Notes: generated by a model not told the origin, from the sequence alone. Numbered from the stretch's first letter, positions 33,010 to 43,352 are shown. The stretch: 64,000 bases of DNA from Lachnospiraceae bacterium (GCA_017621815.1 JAGASK010000018.1:49755-113754), one strand, 5' to 3'. Translations and numbers: made by a program.

Positions 33010-36000
33010 TTACGCTAAAAGATTCTGTAATATACTAACGACTTTTTCCTTTTCAATATCTTCAGAGATTTTGAAAATCTCCTCTGTAAAAGCCATGAGA
33101 CAAATTTCAAGCTGTTTTCTCTTCATAGGATAACGGCCATGCTTTAATATATACTCTACGATTCTTTGATTTTTTGCCTTTAATGCAGCATCATTATAAC
33201 ATCTTTGTATATATTGTTCTTTCAGTTTAGTTGTTTGTAAATAAGGCGATATTTCATTTAATATATCATTATTGACAAAATACCATCCCTTGAAAATGAA
33301 TAAAAGCCCCTCTGTCTTTTTAAGATTTTCAATCTCTTTTTCCCTCTCAAGCTCATCATTACTCTGCAAAAAGATATCAATTATTTTCAGATAAGTATTA
33401 TTCCATTCTTCTTTATAAACTACCAATTTCTGAAAATATGCTTCCGTAATGGGCTCTCCGGATAACTCTGCGCACATGGATGACATAATATCCCTGAAAA
33501 ATTCATCAATATCCAATCCCAATGAGGTAACTCCATTAAGGCTTGCATTTTTAAGCTTTTCAAGAATTATTCGTTCTTTTTCCGTCCATGTCCTTTTCTG
33601 CAATAATTCGCTAAAATATCCTTTAAAATCAAGCATATGCATAAGTAATTTTACATTTTTAATATACACCAATTCTCCTGTTTTCTCAATAGCTTCCTGT
33701 ATATCACATAAAGTTTTTCCCTCTACCGGAATAATAACTTTATACATAGACGATTTATTTAAATATCCTCTTTTAATAAAAAAGCAGCTGAATGGCAGTT
33801 CCTTAACCTCCAGATATTGCCTCCCCTGCCATGCATATGAAGAAAAACGATTAAACTTATATTTTGATGAAATTTCAAGAATACGCTCAACTATCAATTT
33901 TTTATTATGCTTATCTGTATATATGTACGGATATATATAATTTCCAAGAACGTTAAATCGTTTATTTCCTTTTTCATTACTAAATATACCTATCGTGGGA
34001 ATATTTTTAATCAGCCACGTAAGCAAAAATTGCTGCTGATACTTTTTACCATCTGGTACAGTAACACCAATATTGCTTGTCACATCAAAAATTTTTTCAG
34101 ACCATCTTTCAATTACCTCATCCGTTTCAGCAGTATTATCTGTTTTTACTATTTCACTGAGCATTCGTCTTTCAAACAGCTCAAACATATACTGCTCAAC
34201 AGAAATTATATAACTTGTCCATCTGTCCTGCACACTATCTCTTGTTTGCAAGACTCCATAATGATTTTGGCTAGAAAATAAATCCAATATTGTAAGATTG
34301 CTTTCCAAGCAAGCATTGGAGCCCTCATATCCTTGTATGTCAAAAAGTACCGAACATTTCTTTAAATCTTCCTTGAGTTCTCTGTTTTGCGGCTTACTTA
34401 ACTCATCCCTCACTTCTTCTATCGCTCTTTGCCAGACACAAGGTTCATCATTTCCACATTTTTTTCCCAATTGCGACAATTCATCATTAACATCCTTCAC
34501 TGCCAAATGAGATAAAAATGCCAAAGATAACAACTGATCAACTAATTTCTTAAGCCTGTTCTGATATTCTGAATAACTTATGGGCTCTATTTTATCACTC
34601 TTTTTCTTAAATTTAAGCTGCCCACTAATTTTATCAATAATATTTTCTGATAATTTTGCAATTTTTTCCTGTTCTTTATTAATAAACTGTAAAACTTCTC
34701 TGACAAGATTCAATAGATTTTTATATATCACTTTTTCAAAATATTTCTCTCCATCTACTGTAAAACCTCTTCTGCTTATATTAATATAAGAACGTTCAAG
34801 ACTTCCTTTTATATCTATATACTCAAATATTTCAATATCTTCTTCCATACATCTATGCTGGAGTTCAATACCTTTATAATAAATCATAATACCTTTTCTT
34901 TGAGCATCTTGTTGTTTATCTTCTCTTCCTTCCAGTTCTCTTCTCATTAAATTTGCACCACTAACCGCACAAAACGCATTTATTTTTTTTGACCATATAT
35001 GCAGCCGTGCAGTATCATACTCAAGTGCAAAAATTGAATTCTCAGTATTTCCAAACAAATAATCTTCTTCATTTTTTCTAAAAATCCATGATTTCTTGTC
35101 TTCTCCCTCAAAAATATTTTCTTCTTGATATTGTATTTTATGAATTAGATTATCCTTATTTGTATTTAACGCTAACTTTAAAATATTCTGACTATCCGTC
35201 CTCAAGATAACTGGAAAAAGCACTTCACCCAACATACCGTCTAAGTAAAGCGCCATCTGTGAAATTAATTCTGCTGTATGACGCAAAATTCGTGTATTAT
35301 CGTAATCTTCTTCAAATGGATCAGAACCACTCCATGTGCATATACTCTCACTATGCAGAAATTTTTTCTCCAGTGGAACAAAAACCTCAAAACACGTTCC
35401 ATATGATTCATATTTCCGTTCAAAATGTTCAATAGGTACCACATTGATATACCCTTCATATCGCGATGATGCTCCTGAACTAAAAGTAATTTCATATCGC
35501 TCACCGCTCCTAGTATGTGTATAGCATTTAAAACTACCAGTAAGCAAAAAAGCGCTTTGAAGACCAACACCAAATTCTGCTGTAGGCCTCAGCCACTTTG
35601 GCATTTTTTGTATATTTTTTCTATCCTTTATCCTGCTGTTTCCGACCTTGGAAATGGCAATAATATTTTCTTTATCTATTCCCGTTCCGAAATCCTTAAC
35701 AGAAACAAGCACCCCATACTCTCCTTCTTCACGATATCCTGCCCCTATCTCCTTAACTTCTTTTTCAGAAATATCAAAAGTTTTTCCTTGTTCATTTCGT
35801 CTCTGAATTTTCATACCTATTTCAATCGGATACTTATCCAACGATAATTCCTGATTCATTTGAGTTGGAGATTTCTCTTCCACTACATCATTACTATAAT
35901 AATAAGCAGCAGTTCCCATATAATCATTCCAATATTGTAGTTTAGATGCGTCAATTGCATTCTGCAAAAATTCCCGAAGGAATATAAACCTTCCCTCATA

Positions 36001-37188
36001 CAGATTGGAACCTTCTAATATAGAAAATGCTTTCTTTTGACTAATATTAAATTGCGCTGTTACCAACTCTTCCGGTATCTGCTTCCCCTTCAAATAAAGA
36101 TTTACTTCACTCAAAGAAGGTAAGCTTCCATGAAATCCTTCTGGGCAGATAGAAGACCACAAATACCCTGCATTATGCAAAATATCTACCAACATGTCAC
36201 ACTCCTTCCTCACAAGACGAAGGGCGTTTTGGTTTTGACAATCAGCCTCGATTTCAATGACATCCGGGCTAATATTCAATTTACGAATTGCTCGATGCTT
36301 ATCATAATGTGTTTTAGAGGTCTCTGGAAATTCCTCAACAAATTCAAAAACCATTGGGTGAAACCTATCATTATCCATATCCAGCAAATCACCAAGCATA
36401 AGCAATACAGATATAAATCTTGGATGATAATAATCAGACGCATAACCACCATCTTTTCGCGGCAGTTTATTTATTTCTTCAAAATTATTACAAGTGTGCA
36501 TTTGTGCACTCCTTGCAATTGCCAAAAAGATTCTCAACGGAACGCCTGCCATTGAAAAACCTGTACCCAATTTTGCCGGTTCCATTGTCCATTCATATAA
36601 CCGCTCAGCTGATTTTTCTCCATGTTCCATACGTCTATAGTTTGCCATAAGTTCGATAATAGCATAATATACATCCAACTTAGCCCGATACAAATGTTTT
36701 AATTGCGCTATTCGCTCTTCATTGCTACCATCTTTTGAAACATAATTAGTACACTTCAAAACTTTTATTGCCTTTTTTACAGACTCTTCTCCATTTGCCT
36801 CCAACTGCTCTATCATATCAATAAATGCTTCATTTTCTATTATTTCTTTTCTATCTCTCTGCGTAATGCACATTCCTATATCATGAATATAAACTGTATG
36901 TAATAAAACAAAACACTCTGTTGCAGACAACTGTGCTATACGTTCTTGGCCTAATATCATTTCTATATTATTAAGTACAGATAATGCGTGAGTTTCATCA
37001 TGTCTGCTGTACGTCGGAAAGGAATTCAGTGTAATCTGTAACAATTGGCCTATCCATCGTTTATTTTGATACCATGCATGCCATAAAGTTTCATGTCTGT
37101 CTGTATGTCCTTCTCTTTTGGAATAATTCTCCAATTGTTTTTCTATGGTAAGTGGAATTTTTAATTCTATATCCTTTTTATTTTCCAT
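33010..37188 (-). CDS. Giant HD-domain plus Hsp90-like (GHKL) ATPase
   Basis: A 1392-residue protein. An N-terminal HD-type domain is visible at ~55-110 (TYSRHDETHALSVLNNIE, VYIHDIGMCITQRDR). From ~400 a GHKL/Hsp90-type ATP-binding fold follows: RFIFLREFLQNAIDASKLQY (N box with the key Asn), VSVKDFGTGIDKENIIAISK (the DxGxG box) and FGVGLQSAFLLTGSF (the GxG lid). The remaining ~800 residues are helical and unassigned. This HD-ATPase build is known from bacterial conflict islands, where the mechanism is largely unknown. It heads an operon with the ImmA/IrrE gene and starts beside a palindrome (37254-37281) shared with the divergent SLATT gene. Confidence 0.85.
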   Translation of the reverse strand: MENKKDIELKIPLTIEKQLENYSKREGHTDRHETLWHAWYQNKRWIGQLLQITLNSFPTYSRHDETHALSVLNNIEMILGQERIAQLSATECFVLLHTVYIHDIGMCITQRDRKEIIENEAFIDMIEQLEANGEESVKKAIKVLKCTNYVSKDGSNEERIAQLKHLYRAKLDVYYAIIELMANYRRMEHGEKSAERLYEWTMEPAKLGTGFSMAGVPLRIFLAIARSAQMHTCNNFEEINKLPRKDGGYASDYYHPRFISVLLMLGDLLDMDNDRFHPMVFEFVEEFPETSKTHYDKHRAIRKLNISPDVIEIEADCQNQNALRLVRKECDMLVDILHNAGYLWSSICPEGFHGSLPSLSEVNLYLKGKQIPEELVTAQFNISQKKAFSILEGSNLYEGRFIFLREFLQNAIDASKLQYWNDYMGTAAYYYSNDVVEEKSPTQMNQELSLDKYPIEIGMKIQRRNEQGKTFDISEKEVKEIGAGYREEGEYGVLVSVKDFGTGIDKENIIAISKVGNSRIKDRKNIQKMPKWLRPTAEFGVGLQSAFLLTGSFKCYTHTRSGERYEITFSSGASSRYEGYINVVPIEHFERKYESYGTCFEVFVPLEKKFLHSESICTWSGSDPFEEDYDNTRILRHTAELISQMALYLDGMLGEVLFPVILRTDSQNILKLALNTNKDNLIHKIQYQEENIFEGEDKKSWIFRKNEEDYLFGNTENSIFALEYDTARLHIWSKKINAFCAVSGANLMRRELEGREDKQQDAQRKGIMIYYKGIELQHRCMEEDIEIFEYIDIKGSLERSYINISRRGFTVDGEKYFEKVIYKNLLNLVREVLQFINKEQEKIAKLSENIIDKISGQLKFKKKSDKIEPISYSEYQNRLKKLVDQLLSLAFLSHLAVKDVNDELSQLGKKCGNDEPCVWQRAIEEVRDELSKPQNRELKEDLKKCSVLFDIQGYEGSNACLESNLTILDLFSSQNHYGVLQTRDSVQDRWTSYIISVEQYMFELFERRMLSEIVKTDNTAETDEVIERWSEKIFDVTSNIGVTVPDGKKYQQQFLLTWLIKNIPTIGIFSNEKGNKRFNVLGNYIYPYIYTDKHNKKLIVERILEISSKYKFNRFSSYAWQGRQYLEVKELPFSCFFIKRGYLNKSSMYKVIIPVEGKTLCDIQEAIEKTGELVYIKNVKLLMHMLDFKGYFSELLQKRTWTEKERIILEKLKNASLNGVTSLGLDIDEFFRDIMSSMCAELSGEPITEAYFQKLVVYKEEWNNTYLKIIDIFLQSNDELEREKEIENLKKTEGLLFIFKGWYFVNNDILNEISPYLQTTKLKEQYIQRCYNDAALKAKNQRIVEYILKHGRYPMKRKQLEICLMAFTEEIFKISEDIEKEKVVSILQNLLA

Positions 37189-37253
37189 AATTTATCCCTC
37201 ATATTTTCATTTATGGTACTATAAGTTTACCCTATCCATACTTATAACCATTC

Positions 37254-37281
37254 CCAAATATGGCAGTAATTTCATATTTGG
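37254..37281. promoter_or_regulatory. Palindromic candidate operator between divergent genes
   Basis: CCAAATATG (37254-37262) is the exact reverse complement of CATATTTGG (37273-37281), with a 10-base spacer. It lies between the divergent HD-Hsp90 and SLATT genes, where a repressor could control both. No repressor gene is adjacent. Confidence 0.6.
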
Positions 37282-37343
37282 AAGTTCCAACCATGACAAA
37301 TTTGATATCGTATATTTATAGTGCCTAGAAGGAGAAAATTGTT

Positions 37344-37814
37344 ATGTATTACAATAAGGAAATAACACATTTTTTTAATGAGCTTGCATACAATTTGCCC
37401 CCACAAGTCGTATGTCAAAAGCGGACTCTTTACTGTTTGAATTGGTATACTAAAAAAGCTATTTTTTACAAAAAGCTTTTCTTTATATTATCTATTATAA
37501 ATATCTCTGCTCCTATAATAAGCGGACTCTTACTTAATTATTCCAAAATGGAACTTCCCAGTGCAATTTTATCAGCACTTACCTCATTTTCAGCTTCTTT
37601 ATTAGCTTTGTGTAATGTTCGAGACAAATGGACTAACTACCGCACAGCAGCAGAATATATCAAAAAAGAATATACCTTATATATGGCAAAAATTAAACCA
37701 TATAATACTGAAAATTGTCATGCCATATATCTTACTTCAATTGAAGGATACATGGAAAGTATACATTCACATTGGTATAATGCCCAAATATCAGGCAAAC
37801 AAGATAATACATAA
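37344..37814 (+). CDS. SLATT/DUF4231-like two-helix membrane protein
   Basis: A 156-residue protein with two close membrane helices (LFFILSIINISAPIISGLLL at ~50-69 and ILSALTSFSASLLALC at ~76-92) between soluble helical ends. CNVRDKWTNYRTAAEYIKKE after the second helix matches the conserved tail of SLATT/DUF4231 proteins, predicted pore-forming effectors of nucleotide-signal and SLOG-linked defence systems. GAAGGAG precedes the ATG. Here it is divergent from the HD-Hsp90/ImmA operon with a shared palindrome, so it may be the killing part of that system. The IS element follows 198 bases later. Confidence 0.75.
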   Translation: MYYNKEITHFFNELAYNLPPQVVCQKRTLYCLNWYTKKAIFYKKLFFILSIINISAPIISGLLLNYSKMELPSAILSALTSFSASLLALCNVRDKWTNYRTAAEYIKKEYTLYMAKIKPYNTENCHAIYLTSIEGYMESIHSHWYNAQISGKQDNT

Positions 37815-38001
37815 ATGCATATACACCAGTATATCACTTTAAGTTAGTGTAAATTTTATTGACAAGAACAATTATTTTAAACGGATATGTAAATAGAAAA
37901 CGAAGGCCTGGAAATGCCAGATATTATTGACATGCTCCAAAGTCCTATATAGTGCAGATAAGGGCAAAAACCGTAAATTTCGGCTCTGCCCTTCAGTAAC
38001 T

Positions 38002-38011
38002 ATTCACATAT
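38002..38011 (+). repeat. Target-site duplication, left copy (ATTCACATAT)
   Basis: The same 10 bases occur directly outside the other end of the IS element at 39743-39752. Confidence 0.9.
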
Positions 38012-38120
38012 CAATGTCATTAAGTTAACAACGATATTTGCATGGTTAGATTCCATTATGGGGGTCTAACCAAATTTTTTAACTTTTTAAAAAAAGGTTG
38101 ACATAAACCCTAAAATGTGC

Positions 38121-38167
38121 GGCCGCTCTCGCTGCGAATCGTTTTTTATGAGGTAGCGAGAGCGGCC
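38121..38167 (+). promoter_or_regulatory. 13-bp hairpin upstream of the transposase
   Basis: GGCCGCTCTCGCT (38121-38133) pairs perfectly with AGCGAGAGCGGCC (38155-38167). It is far more GC-rich than its surroundings. Such a hairpin inside an IS end can block read-through transcription into the transposase gene. Confidence 0.75.
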
Positions 38168-38216
38168 CTTGGCATTAGGACCAGTACTTTCATTCTAATC
38201 CAAGGAGGTTTATGTC

Positions 38217-39545
38217 ATGTCTTTTAATCAAATCAAATCCATGTTCCGGGATGCCTGCTTCTATGTCGCATCCCACCTTGCCCCTTACCTTGCCGATCCT
38301 GATAAGGATTTTTCCAGACGCAGAAAACTTCCCCCGGAGATGGTTATCTCTTTCCTTGTCTCTCAAAGGGCTTCTGGCACTGGCAATGAATTAGACGATT
38401 TCTTTGACTTCCATGCGGATTCCCCTTCCCTGTCGGCTCTCAGCCAGCAGAGGGATAAGCTTAAGCCCCAAGCTCTGGAAGAAGTCTTTCATCAACTCAA
38501 CAACTCCCTTTCAAAACTCGAAACACCTTCCAATTACAGGTTCTTTGCTGCTGACGGTTCTTCCTTTTCCTTCTTCAGTTCCACAAAATGGGCTTCCGAT
38601 GACTATCTTGTTTCTGAAGGCCATTCTGCAAAAGGTTTTTACAGTGTCCACCTCAACGCACTTTATGATCTTAACACGCATACCTATAAGGATGCCGTCG
38701 TCCAGCCCGTTCATTTCAAAGATGAATTCAAGGCTTTCTGCACTATGGTGGACCGCTTGGAAACACCGGAGGGAACTTTTGATATTTTCATGGCTGACCG
38801 TGGGTATTGTTCTTATAATAACATGGCACATGTCCTTGAGAAAAAACAGTTCTTTCTCTTTCGTTCCAAAGACGTGAAGGTACGCGGAGCCGCCGGACAC
38901 CTGCCCGTTCCTAAAGAAGGGGCTTTTGACCTGTGCCTTGACATTGTCATTAAGCGTTCCCTTTCCAAAAAGATCACAGCATCCGGTGATTATGTCACCT
39001 TTGTTGATGCCGCATCCACCTTTGATTTTGCGGCATACGGTTCCCTGGATACTTATACGATCCCTGTCCGGGTTGTGAGGTTCCCATTAGATGACGGCTC
39101 TTACGAATGCATAATGACCAATCTTCCGGCGGATAGATTCACTACGGAGGACATCAAACGCCTTTATTTTTCCAGATGGGGGATTGAAACATCTTTCCGC
39201 AAGCTCAAGTACACTATTGCCCTGAGCAGTTTCCATTCTTATAAACCTGAATTTATAAAACAGAAGATCTGGGCGAAGCTGATCGCTTACAACCTGACAG
39301 AAACTGTTGCAAACCACACAGCAGTAGAAACCAGAAAGAATACGAAGCACAGCTACAAAGTGAATTTTACGGAAGCCGCCCACATCTGCAGGGTCTTTTT
39401 CCGCTTGAATTCACGAAAAAACCCCGCGGACGTGATGCCCCTGCTCAGCCGAAAACTCATACCAATCCGTAATGGGCGCAGCTTCCCACGACTGCAGACA
39501 GCCCATTTCCGGCGGCCCAAGTATTTCCTGTACAGGGCGGCTTAG
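38217..39545 (+). CDS. IS4-family DDE transposase
   Basis: A 442-residue transposase. The three catalytic acids are placed in RFFAADGSSF (~103), IFMADRGYCSYN (~192) and the Y-R-E-K signature RLYFSRWGIETSFRKLKY (~304-321). The start follows AAGGAGG. A second ATG five bases earlier is in another frame. The protein is full length, so the element should still be able to move. Confidence 0.95.
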   Translation: MSFNQIKSMFRDACFYVASHLAPYLADPDKDFSRRRKLPPEMVISFLVSQRASGTGNELDDFFDFHADSPSLSALSQQRDKLKPQALEEVFHQLNNSLSKLETPSNYRFFAADGSSFSFFSSTKWASDDYLVSEGHSAKGFYSVHLNALYDLNTHTYKDAVVQPVHFKDEFKAFCTMVDRLETPEGTFDIFMADRGYCSYNNMAHVLEKKQFFLFRSKDVKVRGAAGHLPVPKEGAFDLCLDIVIKRSLSKKITASGDYVTFVDAASTFDFAAYGSLDTYTIPVRVVRFPLDDGSYECIMTNLPADRFTTEDIKRLYFSRWGIETSFRKLKYTIALSSFHSYKPEFIKQKIWAKLIAYNLTETVANHTAVETRKNTKHSYKVNFTEAAHICRVFFRLNSRKNPADVMPLLSRKLIPIRNGRSFPRLQTAHFRRPKYFLYRAA

Positions 39546-39742
39546 GCGAATCCGCCTCTGTTTAATATAATACGAATGGAAGCAGATGTAAATCTGCTTG
39601 TTTGCCATACAATAAAATCCATGTCCGGCATATCAGAATCCCTCATTTTTATAATTTCTACTTTCAACCAATGAAAATTTCTTTATCCTATATTTTTTAC
39701 AATCAAGCTCCTCCCATTTTTACATTTAACTTAATGACATTG

Positions 39743-39752
39743 ATTCACATAT
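39743..39752 (+). repeat. Target-site duplication, right copy (ATTCACATAT)
   Basis: It matches 38002-38011 exactly and marks the right border of the IS element. Confidence 0.9.
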
Positions 39753-39848
39753 CTTATGTCAGATTTTTGAATTTATACAAAACTTGAATCTGTCTTAATT
39801 TGAAATGACCGCATTTATCTCCCTTTGCCATCAATGAATTTTAAAATA

Positions 39849-42800
39849 TTACACATTCAATTCCTCCATGATTCTTCCAATCACATCACTATATGCGTTT
39901 TCTCTTTTATTCAAACTAGTGCAATCCTTGTACTGAATAGCATTAACAAGTGCTTTCTCTTCCCAAAATTTTCTTCCATCTTCATCAAAAATCATAGGAA
40001 TGACTAAACGTTCTTTTTCAATTTGAGCCTTGATAGCTGAATACATTTCTTCACAAGTCCAACTTGTTCTCCCATAACGCGTATTAACAAATAGAATAAA
40101 AACTTTAGCATTGGTTAATCCATAATCCAAAGCTTTAACAAAATGATCTCCTGCTCGAATAGATGCAACATCAAAAAAATATGAAATTTCTTTCTCTTTT
40201 AATTTTAATGCAAATTCAGCAACCCGAGCCTCCATACCTTGAGATTCTTCCATATCATGAGCATATGATAAAAACACATCCCGTTTTCTCTGTCTCTGTG
40301 GTTTCCAATCATCAAATAAATTAATCTGCGTAGCAACACTATGCTCATCCATGATACCGGAATATCCTTCCAGTATATTGAAAAAAAGTGATTCATCAGC
40401 ATCCTTTCTACGATAGTTAAGACTACTTATTAATAATTCAATCAGAGCTCTTCTTGTAATTAAAAGCCTATCTGATCTTGATTGAGCATAATTATTAATA
40501 TCAGTACTGAAATTACTCGGCGAAACAAATACAATTTTCTGATTTAAAACATCAACTACATTTTGATACTGAACAATATCAGTCAATGTACACGCTGTTT
40601 TATTTTTTTTATCATCATTCAGGAAAAAGAACGGCACCTCATGACTTCCATAAGAAACAACATAAATCAAATCCGAATATCCCATAATATATAATGGTTC
40701 AACATTAATACCTGCTGCTTTCAGTAAGGTAATCAAATTATTTTTTGACTTCTGCACACTATATTCATAATACGCTTGTAAAAATACTTGCTCTACTAGA
40801 TTATCATAATATAGTTCTTCTACACGCCGCTCTGTAGAGCCATGATTGTATTTCCGATTTAATATTTCACAAAGTTCTTGCCTTTGTTTTTCTTTAAAAT
40901 GAAATTCCTCTAATTCATAACTCGATGCATGCCGAAAAAAGTCTAGTAAATCACCATATTTCTCATCCATACCAATCGCCTTTGCAAGGCGAATTACTTT
41001 ATAACGCCCAATCTTATGAACATGGCAATTCAGAACCCTAACCATATCGCTAGTAGCACCATAACGAATTCTCCTAGACAGCTGATAAAATGGACGCATT
41101 AATTTTCTTTCATTGCCAACATCATTATAATCAACTACCTTAGAAATTGCCTCGACTAAGTAACTTGCTACATCTCCCAGATGATCTAAATCTCCAATAT
41201 TAAATCGAAACGAGAACCCCGTCTTTTTGCGGATATCTTCAATAGTATTTCCTTTTATCCAAAGTTCCAGTAAAATTGCTTTTACAATAGCATGCATATT
41301 ATTCTGTTCAAATGCGTCTTCAAAAAAATGCGCTTTAATCAAAGAATTCTCCCAAAAGACATTTTCATCTTCTTCATATCTTTTTTTTAAGTATTTTTTC
41401 GTGCAATTTCTCATCGCAATATAGGGCTCAGGATTAGAATTTACCCCAGTATTGGATGGAAGATTAGGTGCATTAAGTCGTATTACTTCTGGCATCATAC
41501 ACACTAAATACAAAATATCCAAAATATATCTCTCATTCTTTAGATCCTCTTCCTGATAAGAATCCGGAAGCATTCCATCTATTTTTTCCTTTCCCCTATA
41601 AAATGCAAAACTGATAATCTGACATGCACGTAAAGAAAGTGCAAATGGCGCCAATGCAACTCCTACTTCTGTTCTCAAATAATACTGTTCTGCTCCTGGT
41701 CCACCAAAAAAAATCACTCCTTGAGCTTTCTTCACAAGTTTATAGTCCTTCAACTGATCCAAGATTTCTTTTGCATGACTCATATTCTTCTCTGCATACA
41801 TAGTATGTTTAAATATCTCCTGCATATTCTTTTCTGTAAATCCTTCACTTGGCAACCCATTCAATACAAATGGTGCCTGCTCTATTGGCATATTGTCAGA
41901 ATAAGCAGATTTTATCAGGCATGGTTTTGCCTCAATATATCGCTCACAAAAAGAAATCATCTCATCTTTTGTAGATGCAATTAAATAACTAGCGGCTTCT
42001 GCATCACTACTAACACCAAGTCGCCCTGCCCTGCCAATATAATTTTTATATGCTTGTGGTTCCAATCTCTCTATCCAGTTTGAACGCATGATCTCATTAT
42101 CATATACCACAATTACATCTGCCGGTAAATTTACACCAATAGCAAGTGTCTCAGTCGCTATTATAACATTTAACGCTCCATCTAATTTAGAGAACTCTTC
42201 TTCAATCAACTGTCTTACTTCTGATGAAAGCGAACTATGATGATACGCTACTCCATATGTAAACAAGCGATCTCTCATCTCCTGAATCTCTTCCCCATCA
42301 TCCAGATTATTCAACTCAGTCACTAATTCACTATTCAAATTTCTCCGATCAAACAATTCTGTAACACGAGATGCAAGATACCGAGCATTTCTTTTACTAT
42401 GGGTAAAAACAATAGCTTTGCAAATTTGTTTTCTATCTTTAAATTCTTTACGTAGTACTTCCCTTAAAGTATTCTCCTTTTCTTTCTTCATACTATATTC
42501 CGGAAGTTCAATACTAAGAAGCGTTTCCCAATTGTTTTTTCCTTCTCTATACTCCTTCTCATAATCTTCCATAATCTGTTCACGATCCAACTTTCGTTCT
42601 TTATAGTATTCATTGATAGCTGGATTATATTTTCTGATATATTTTCCATTATTACAACAAATTACATGTTCAATCATTGGAAGCATACGGTCATTGTTCG
42701 ATATAACTTTCACTGGTTTTAACCATTCTTTTAAATCCTCAATATCACTATAACAGGTTGTAAGCCCTACAATTCGAATATCTGGCCTATTTTGAAGCAC

Positions 42801-43352
42801 TTTAGCTAGTGCAAATTCCAGTTTAGGTCCACGCTGATCAACAGAAAGCATCTGTAATTCGTCCACTATAATTAATCCACAGTCAGACATCATGTTACTA
42901 TTTCCATTTTTCCTTTTTACACTGTCTTCTGTCAACATTGCAAAAAACTTTTCATAAACAATAACTGCCATATCAAATTTGCCAGCAATAATATCTTCAT
43001 CATTCATTAAATAATCCGAGGAAGATGCGTATACCATATCACTATATGCTTCAAAATCTTTTCGGAACTGATCATACTTTTCAGCCACCATTGCACGTAA
43101 TGGTGCCAAATATATAACTTTATTCTGTAAATCCATACATTTTAGTGCAAGGATCTCAGATACTAATGTCTTTCCTGAAGAAGTTGCTCCCTGAATCAAC
43201 AGATTTTTTTCTTTATTCCAAAATTCATCCGTATTAAATGCTATCTTCTGGAGAGGCGTAAGCATCTCAATATGTATCCGTTCTCTCATATTTTTAATAG
43301 GATTTTCAGGCAGTTCTTTTTGTTCAACTAAATCTTCCAATTTTTCAATCAT
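39849..43352 (-). CDS. Ski2-like superfamily 2 helicase with C-terminal TIR domain
   Basis: A 1167-residue protein. Helicase motifs: LLIQGATSSGKTLVSEILAL (motif I, ~49), APLRAM (Ia), LIIVDELQML (DExH-box variant DELQ, ~165), VFTHSKRNARYLASR, VIIATETLAIGVNLP (V) and YKNYIGRAGRLG (VI). The order and spacing are those of Ski2/Hel308-type nucleic-acid helicases. Residues ~1025-1167 are a TIR domain: RDVFLSYAHD, YFFDVASIRAGDHFVKAL, and SWTCEEMYSAI with candidate catalytic Glu near 1101. A strong GGAGG lies 7 bases before the ATG. The gene overlaps the preceding helicase gene by 8 bases. I infer a defence system in which helicase sensing triggers NAD loss. Confidence 0.9.
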   Translation of the reverse strand: MIEKLEDLVEQKELPENPIKNMRERIHIEMLTPLQKIAFNTDEFWNKEKNLLIQGATSSGKTLVSEILALKCMDLQNKVIYLAPLRAMVAEKYDQFRKDFEAYSDMVYASSSDYLMNDEDIIAGKFDMAVIVYEKFFAMLTEDSVKRKNGNSNMMSDCGLIIVDELQMLSVDQRGPKLEFALAKVLQNRPDIRIVGLTTCYSDIEDLKEWLKPVKVISNNDRMLPMIEHVICCNNGKYIRKYNPAINEYYKERKLDREQIMEDYEKEYREGKNNWETLLSIELPEYSMKKEKENTLREVLRKEFKDRKQICKAIVFTHSKRNARYLASRVTELFDRRNLNSELVTELNNLDDGEEIQEMRDRLFTYGVAYHHSSLSSEVRQLIEEEFSKLDGALNVIIATETLAIGVNLPADVIVVYDNEIMRSNWIERLEPQAYKNYIGRAGRLGVSSDAEAASYLIASTKDEMISFCERYIEAKPCLIKSAYSDNMPIEQAPFVLNGLPSEGFTEKNMQEIFKHTMYAEKNMSHAKEILDQLKDYKLVKKAQGVIFFGGPGAEQYYLRTEVGVALAPFALSLRACQIISFAFYRGKEKIDGMLPDSYQEEDLKNERYILDILYLVCMMPEVIRLNAPNLPSNTGVNSNPEPYIAMRNCTKKYLKKRYEEDENVFWENSLIKAHFFEDAFEQNNMHAIVKAILLELWIKGNTIEDIRKKTGFSFRFNIGDLDHLGDVASYLVEAISKVVDYNDVGNERKLMRPFYQLSRRIRYGATSDMVRVLNCHVHKIGRYKVIRLAKAIGMDEKYGDLLDFFRHASSYELEEFHFKEKQRQELCEILNRKYNHGSTERRVEELYYDNLVEQVFLQAYYEYSVQKSKNNLITLLKAAGINVEPLYIMGYSDLIYVVSYGSHEVPFFFLNDDKKNKTACTLTDIVQYQNVVDVLNQKIVFVSPSNFSTDINNYAQSRSDRLLITRRALIELLISSLNYRRKDADESLFFNILEGYSGIMDEHSVATQINLFDDWKPQRQRKRDVFLSYAHDMEESQGMEARVAEFALKLKEKEISYFFDVASIRAGDHFVKALDYGLTNAKVFILFVNTRYGRTSWTCEEMYSAIKAQIEKERLVIPMIFDEDGRKFWEEKALVNAIQYKDCTSLNKRENAYSDVIGRIMEELNV

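Larger units (their letters stand above)
38012..39742 (+). mobile_element. Complete IS4-family insertion sequence
   Basis: A 1731-bp element with 17-bp perfect terminal inverted repeats (CAATGTCATTAAGTTAA at 38012-38028, its complement at 39726-39742), one intact transposase gene, and a 10-bp direct repeat ATTCACATAT outside both ends. The intact duplication and repeats suggest a recent insertion. It landed between the SLATT gene and the twin-helicase operon without breaking either. Confidence 0.93.

Noticed and set aside
38002-39752. An 11-bp target duplication
   Set aside because: The eleventh matching base (C) is the first base of the element on the left, confirmed by the inverted repeat, so the duplication is 10 bp.
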